DNA from: Cantharellus purpuraceus
Taxonomy: Eukaryota > Basidiomycota > Agaricomycetes > Cantharellales > Hydnaceae
DNA: 64,000 nt
NCBI GenBank assembly: GCA_025174535.1
Contig: JALBUN010000006.1
Span: forward strand, 1,116,001 to 1,180,000
Reading direction: 5' to 3'
Both the position numbers and the translations under genes were made by a program. The first letter of the stretch is position 1. Every line of letters begins with the position of its first letter. The notes under the pieces are model-generated. The model saw only the letters and a program-made list of their open reading frames with translations, was not told the origin of the DNA and ran no database searches. Shown one piece after another: positions 59,001-64,000 of the stretch.

Positions 59001-62000
59001 AGAGAGGTCAGACTTGATCCCCTACTCTCTTCCAGAAGAGATTCACTCCTTAGCATTGCAGAGATGAGCTTTAATCGTATGGAAGCACCAGGTACTAGAG
59101 CTCTGAATCGCCTTGCTACTGGACTCTTCAGGAAAGAATTAGCGTTACTCAATGTGGTACTGCTCGGACATCCTGGACGAGTTAGTCAGCATGGTAGTAC
59201 GGGGTATTATCTTGATCCATGGAAGTATAAGCAACTGTTAGACACTCTTAATCATATTGCAAATGAGAGAGAAAGTGTTCTGCAGCAGATGAAACTTCCT
59301 CCTCCTACTGTCCCTACATTGCCTTCGGAATGGCCTAGTGACTCCCTTTGGAGTTCCAAAGACCTGGAAGTGCTTTGTGTTACACTACGTGAAGATGTAG
59401 AAAACTTTTTGGCATTTTATTGGGATGCTGTATCCAAGTACAAGGGTTCTTGGAAACCAGTAAAGGATGACTTTCTGTCTCCTGCTCTCCCAGACATTTC
59501 TGAGATGTCTTCTGACATTAATGGTTTCAAAATTCGCTTCGCTGCTGCCCAAGCTGCTTTGCAGAGAAAGGTTGCTGCGGATACTAGTTTTTATGAAGCT
59601 AAAGTCATTAATGCATTGGTGAATCCTGTCCTTGGACATGATCTTCCCACTCTTGCAGCTATGCCTGTCAGGGATGCTCAGCAGTCAACTGTTGCCTATA
59701 CTGTTAAGGAAGCTCCTTTGATTTCCAGATTGGATCAAGGAGAAAAATTTCCAGTTGATCATGAACGGATTAGACAGAGACAGTCTGCGGTTTACAACCG
59801 TGGTCCCAGACCCTCTACTCTTTTCAATTCTCCTTACCATCAGGATCCTAGTAAACTTACGGGATCTGCAGGTTTGGAAGAAATGTTCTATACTCCTCCT
59901 CAAGTTCAGAGCAGGGGTACTTTAGGCATTCCAGAATCCATTAGGGTTCCTCACGGAACTTATGGAGCTTCTGGAGGAGGTGCTCCACCTCCTGGAGGAG
60001 AACCTCCTGATGATGACGGATCATCTGGTCCCCCTCATACACCTAATCCATTTTTGCCTAGACCATCATTGCCACATAGAAGTGGAAGGAGTAATCCTCC
60101 CCCTCTGGGTAGGCATGGAGGCTCAGGTCCTCCTGATGGAGGTGATGGTGGAGGTTACGGTCATAGTCCAGACTGGGGGGATCTTGATCAGAGAAATCCT
60201 AATCTCGGATTAGGCGCTCCAGTGACTCAGAGCAAGCTGGAAGCTTACTTTGATAACAAGTTGCGTCAGGACTTAGTCCCTGAGTGGGATGGAAACCCTG
60301 ACAGTTTGGCTCAATGGATATTGAAAGTAAATCATTTGGCTCAGCGATCTCCTATGGTCTTCAAGCAATTGGGACAAATTATCCCTTTGAGGTTGCGTAA
60401 AGGAGCTGAGAGATGGTTTTTCTCCTTACCATTGTCATATCGCCAAGAAGCAACTGAGGACTGGAAGTCCATCAGAGAAGTCATTGGTTCATACTATATG
60501 AACAGAGCCTGGTTGGATAGGCAGAAAGCTAGAGCAACTCGTGCTACTTTCAGAGAGCCTGGCTTTACTAATGAGACTCCTAGTGAGTATTACGTTAGAA
60601 AGTCAGAGCTATTGAGACTGGTCAGCAAGCTGTCAGACTCAGAGCTTATATTGGAAATCATGAATGGTGCTCCACCATATTGGCACACAGTCATTGATGC
60701 TCACAGGTGTTCATCTGCAGTGGAATTCCAAACTGCTATCAAGTATCACGAGGAATCATTGTCACATGCTCCTTTCTCTTCAGGAGACAACCTGGAAAGA
60801 CGTATTAGAAATTTGGAAAATTCTTTGCATCAAACCAAACCTAGGTTTGACTCAAACAGATCTTTTAGAGATGCTAGAGCTCATCTGGTTGGATGGTCAT
60901 CCAAATTGAATCCTCCAAAATTCCCTCGGGATGATTCTAATGTGTCTAAAAATTCCACACCTGAATCCAAAGGAGCTAGACCTTGCAGGCATTGTGGCAG
61001 TAACAAGCATTGGGATAATGAGTGCAAACATGCCAGTTCAGCATCTCGCTCTGCCCATACACGTTACACGGTTTCTAATGAAGAAGCTAATGCAGACCTT
61101 GCCTATGAGGATATGTACCTTGAATCACTTCATGAATCAGAAGTGGATTTAAGTTCAGACAATGCTCATGTTAATAATGTTGCAACTGAGAATATCCCTG
61201 AAGAACCTTCATCGGATCAACAGGAATCTGCTCAGGATACAGAGGCACATTATCAACTTGCTAAACCAGCCATGAGCTTGCTGGAAAGTATGTCCCGACT
61301 GGGGGGATCCATACCTAATAGAGAAAAATCTTCTGAGCCTTTGTCTCTGGAAAACTCTTTTTCTGAGACATTCACTCCTAAATCTCGTCAAGAGAGGAGA
61401 AGGTTAATGAAAGATTCCAAACATGTAGCTGCTTTCCTAAGGAATTCTAAGCTTACTAGTTGGGCTCCTAACTCCTTGATTAAACTCAAGCGTTTCATGT
61501 CCAGACCAGCAGGCTGTGCCTTCCTTGGATCTTCTGCAACCACTACTAATGTTTGGCTGGGAGAATATGGAAAGAATCAAACTACCCTTGTAGCTGATTC
61601 TGGTTCAGACATAACCCTTATCTCTCAGAAAGCTCTTTGCTCTATGGAGAATCCTCCTAAGATCAAAACAGGTCAGAAAATTAACTTGATACAAGTTACT
61701 GGCACATCCAAAATTTCTGGATACGTTACGGTGCCCATTTACTTTGACTCTGACTCTGGACCAGTTCAGATTGAAGTTGAAGCTTATGTGGTCAAAGGCA
61801 TGACTACCCCTGTCATTCTTGGGAATGATTTTGCTGATCAGTACTCTATCTCACTTATAAGAGAAGGCTCAGATAGCTATCTTATGTTTGGTAATACTGG
61901 ACGGAAAGCCAAGATTGAGAACTCAGTAAGCTCACCCTTATTGGATGAGAATGGTCACACCTTTAAAATAAGAGCCCTTCCTGACCTTGCATCTCTAACT

Positions 62001-64000
62001 GCAAAGTTCAAGGCTCATAGACGTATTAAGAAATCTCGGAAACGGATTAGAGCACGCATTTCGGATTCAAGTGTTAGGGCCTTACATCCCGTCACAATTC
62101 CTCCTGAAACTGCTTCTCTAATTCCTGCTTCTATCTATTTCCCTGGGAATAGTAATGAAGTTTATGTGGAAAAAGTGCTTCACTCCAATCATGGGCCTGA
62201 AGATTTCTATGGCATCTCAGATGCAATTGTATCTCGGAATAACCCGTGCCTACATGTTAGCAATTTTTCATCACAACCAGTTACTATACATCAAGGACAA
62301 CTTCTGGGTCATGCTAGAAATCCTTCCAATTGGCTGGATCGGACTTCTAATTTGAACCAGACTCAATTAGAGACTTGTCTCTCTCACGCCAGACTCATAA
62401 AAGCTCTTGCTCAACAGAACTTTGAGACTGGTGCGGTACCTACTGTTGCCTCTCTTGAATCAGATGGAGAGGTGGTACAAGGAGGACCTAAGGCTCAGGA
62501 AATTCCCCCTGAGGATGTTCCTGAAAACCAACTGTTGGATGAAATTGACTTCTCACCAGAGCTCAATGATGCCAATAGGAAGGCTCTCCAAGATACAGTT
62601 CTGGCACATAAAGACGCATTTGGTCTTGATGGCAGACTTGGCAATTATGATGCAAAAGTTGAAATCAATCTCAGGCCTGAGGCCAAAGAAATTTCACTAC
62701 CTCCTTATAATGCCTCACCTGCCAAAAGGGAAGTCATTGACAAGCAAATGGATGCTTGGCTCAGTCTTGGAGTCATTGAACCATCCAAAAGTCCTTGGGG
62801 TTTTCCAGCACTTATAGCCTATCGTAATGGGAAACCAAGAATGTGTATAGACTATAGGAAACTCAATGAGATTGCTGTCCCGGATGAATTTCCCTTGCCA
62901 AGACAAGATTCCATTTTGCAGGCACTCACTGGATCTCGTTGGTTATCCACCTTGGATGCATTAGCGGGTTTCACACAGCTGCAAATGTCGGACAGTGCCA
63001 AAGAAAAAACTGCATTCAGAACTCATAGAGGACTGTATCAGTTCAAACGGATGCCCTTTGGGTATCGGAATGGACCTGCAGTCTTTCAAAGAGTGATGCA
63101 AGGTGTCCTAGCACCTTTTCTATGGGTGTTTGCCCTGGTCTATATTGATGATATTGTCATATATTCCAAGACATTCAAAGAACACTTGGATCATCTAGAC
63201 AAAGTGTTCGGAGCTATAGAAAAGTCTGGAATCACCTTATCTCCTGCTAAGTGCCATTTGGCCTACCAGTCATTGCTACTGTTAGGACAAAAGGTATCAC
63301 GGTTAGGTCTATCAACTCACAAGGAGAAGATAGATGCTATACTGGAATTGGCAGAACCAAAGAATGTGCATGACCTACAAATCTTCCTCGGAATGGTGGT
63401 ATACTTCTCCTCATATATACCATTCTATGCATGGATTGTAGCTCCCTTGTTTGAATTGCTCAAAAAGAATTCAACTTGGGAATGGGGCAATACTCAACAA
63501 GAAGCCTTTGATTTGGCTAAAAATGCCCTTGTCAGTGCGCCAGTCAGAGCGTATGCCATTCCTGGTCTCGGATATAGAGTCTACTCTGATGCATGTGATG
63601 TCGGAATCGCTGCTATACTTCAGCAGATTCAACCTCTCAAAATCAGAGATCTCAAAGGTACCAAAGGGTATGAGAAACTCAAATCAGCTTATGACAAAGG
63701 ATTACCTGTACCACAATTGGTGATTCCTGTGTTAAAAGATGAAACTCTCCCTAAGCCAGGTACTTGGGATAAAGACTTTGAAAACACTACGGTTTCAGTA
63801 GAACGAGTCATTGCTTACTGGTCTCGCACCTTGAAACCAGCTGAAAGGAATTACTCTCCTACAGAAAGGGAGGCGCTTGCATTACGAGACGGTCTTATCA
63901 AATTTCAACCCTACATTGAAGGGGAGAAAGTAGTAGCCATCACAGACCATGCAGCCCTCATCTGGAGTCGGACCTACCAAAATGTTAATCGGCGGTTATT
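59001..64000 (+). CDS. Element 2 Gag(N-truncated)-protease-RT-RNase H, frame open to window edge
   Basis: The frame beginning AGA GAG GTC at 59001 appears open to base 64000, about 1666 codons, with no stop or shift at any of the sites that break element 1. The first in-frame ATG is at 59064. It carries the zinc knuckle CRHCGSNKHWDNEC, protease ADSGSDITLIS, RT with YIDDIVIY and RNase H with TDHAALIWSRTY. The pol part therefore looks intact. Missing are the gag N-terminus and the tRNA primer site, so it could not replicate alone. Integrase and any extra ORF lie beyond the window. Confidence 0.88.

Larger units (their letters stand above)
57568..64000 (+). mobile_element. Second chromovirus copy (element 2), 5' deleted, runs off the window
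   Basis: The internal part starts at 59000 and aligns with element 1 from 49344 onward (constant offset 9656 at first). The bases equivalent to 48717-49343 (primer-binding site, leader and first about 110 gag codons) are absent. Everything downstream to 64000 (RNase H) is present. It shares its LTR with element 1, giving LTR-internal-LTR-internal. Confidence 0.9.

Overview
The window is genomic DNA of a filamentous basidiomycete, most likely an Agaricomycete. Coding exons are broken by many short introns, mostly 45-65 nt. Exon phases join cleanly to give full-length proteins of familiar eukaryotic families. Every gene model here was spliced by hand from GT/GC...AG boundaries and reading-frame continuity, so exon edges are predictions. 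Totals were checked to be divisible by three.

Left part (1-26,000), compact conserved genes: the 3' end of an ER-lumenal HSP70 (Lhs1/HYOU1 type, ending in HDEL); the complex I LYR subunit NDUFA6 (-); RNA polymerase I subunit RPA49 (-), divergent from the histone H3K36 methyltransferase SET2 (+); a cytochrome P450 (+); a small conserved-looking unknown protein (-); a DUF7598-type membrane protein (-); and a 17-exon Munc13/UNC13-like C2 protein (-). Long stretches between them (447-4290, 4832-7601, 15359-16635, 17210-19055) hold no gene I can support, only hairpins and short direct repeats.

Middle (26,700-42,100): a decayed polyubiquitin-like locus, the 3' exon of an unknown gene, DEAH-box helicase DHX35 (+), translation factor eIF1A (-) enclosed by two copies of a 193-bp direct repeat, a single-pass membrane protein (-), a BAP31-like ER protein (-) divergent from proteasomal deubiquitinase UBP6/USP14 (+), then a very G+C-rich segment of uncertain content. 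The genes are independent housekeeping units (secretion and ER quality control, ubiquitin recycling, transcription, splicing, translation initiation, respiration). They do not form a cluster or operon.

Right part (43,400-64,000): a nest of one Ty3/gypsy chromovirus family. A minus-strand remnant (LTR piece plus gag) lies at 43,431-46,722. A 170-bp inverted LTR end (47,116-47,285) is cut by a full-length plus-strand element (47,286-58,999) with about 1.43-kb LTRs, Gag-Pro-RT-RNaseH-IN-chromodomain and an additional 342-codon ORF between integrase and the 3' LTR. That LTR is fused directly to a second internal region (59,000 to window end) that lacks the gag start but keeps an open pol frame. 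The first element's pol is inactivated partly by CpG-to-TpG type changes, including CGA-to-TGA stops. The extra ORF, the LTR-internal-LTR-internal arrangement and the CpG decay are the most interesting features of the window.
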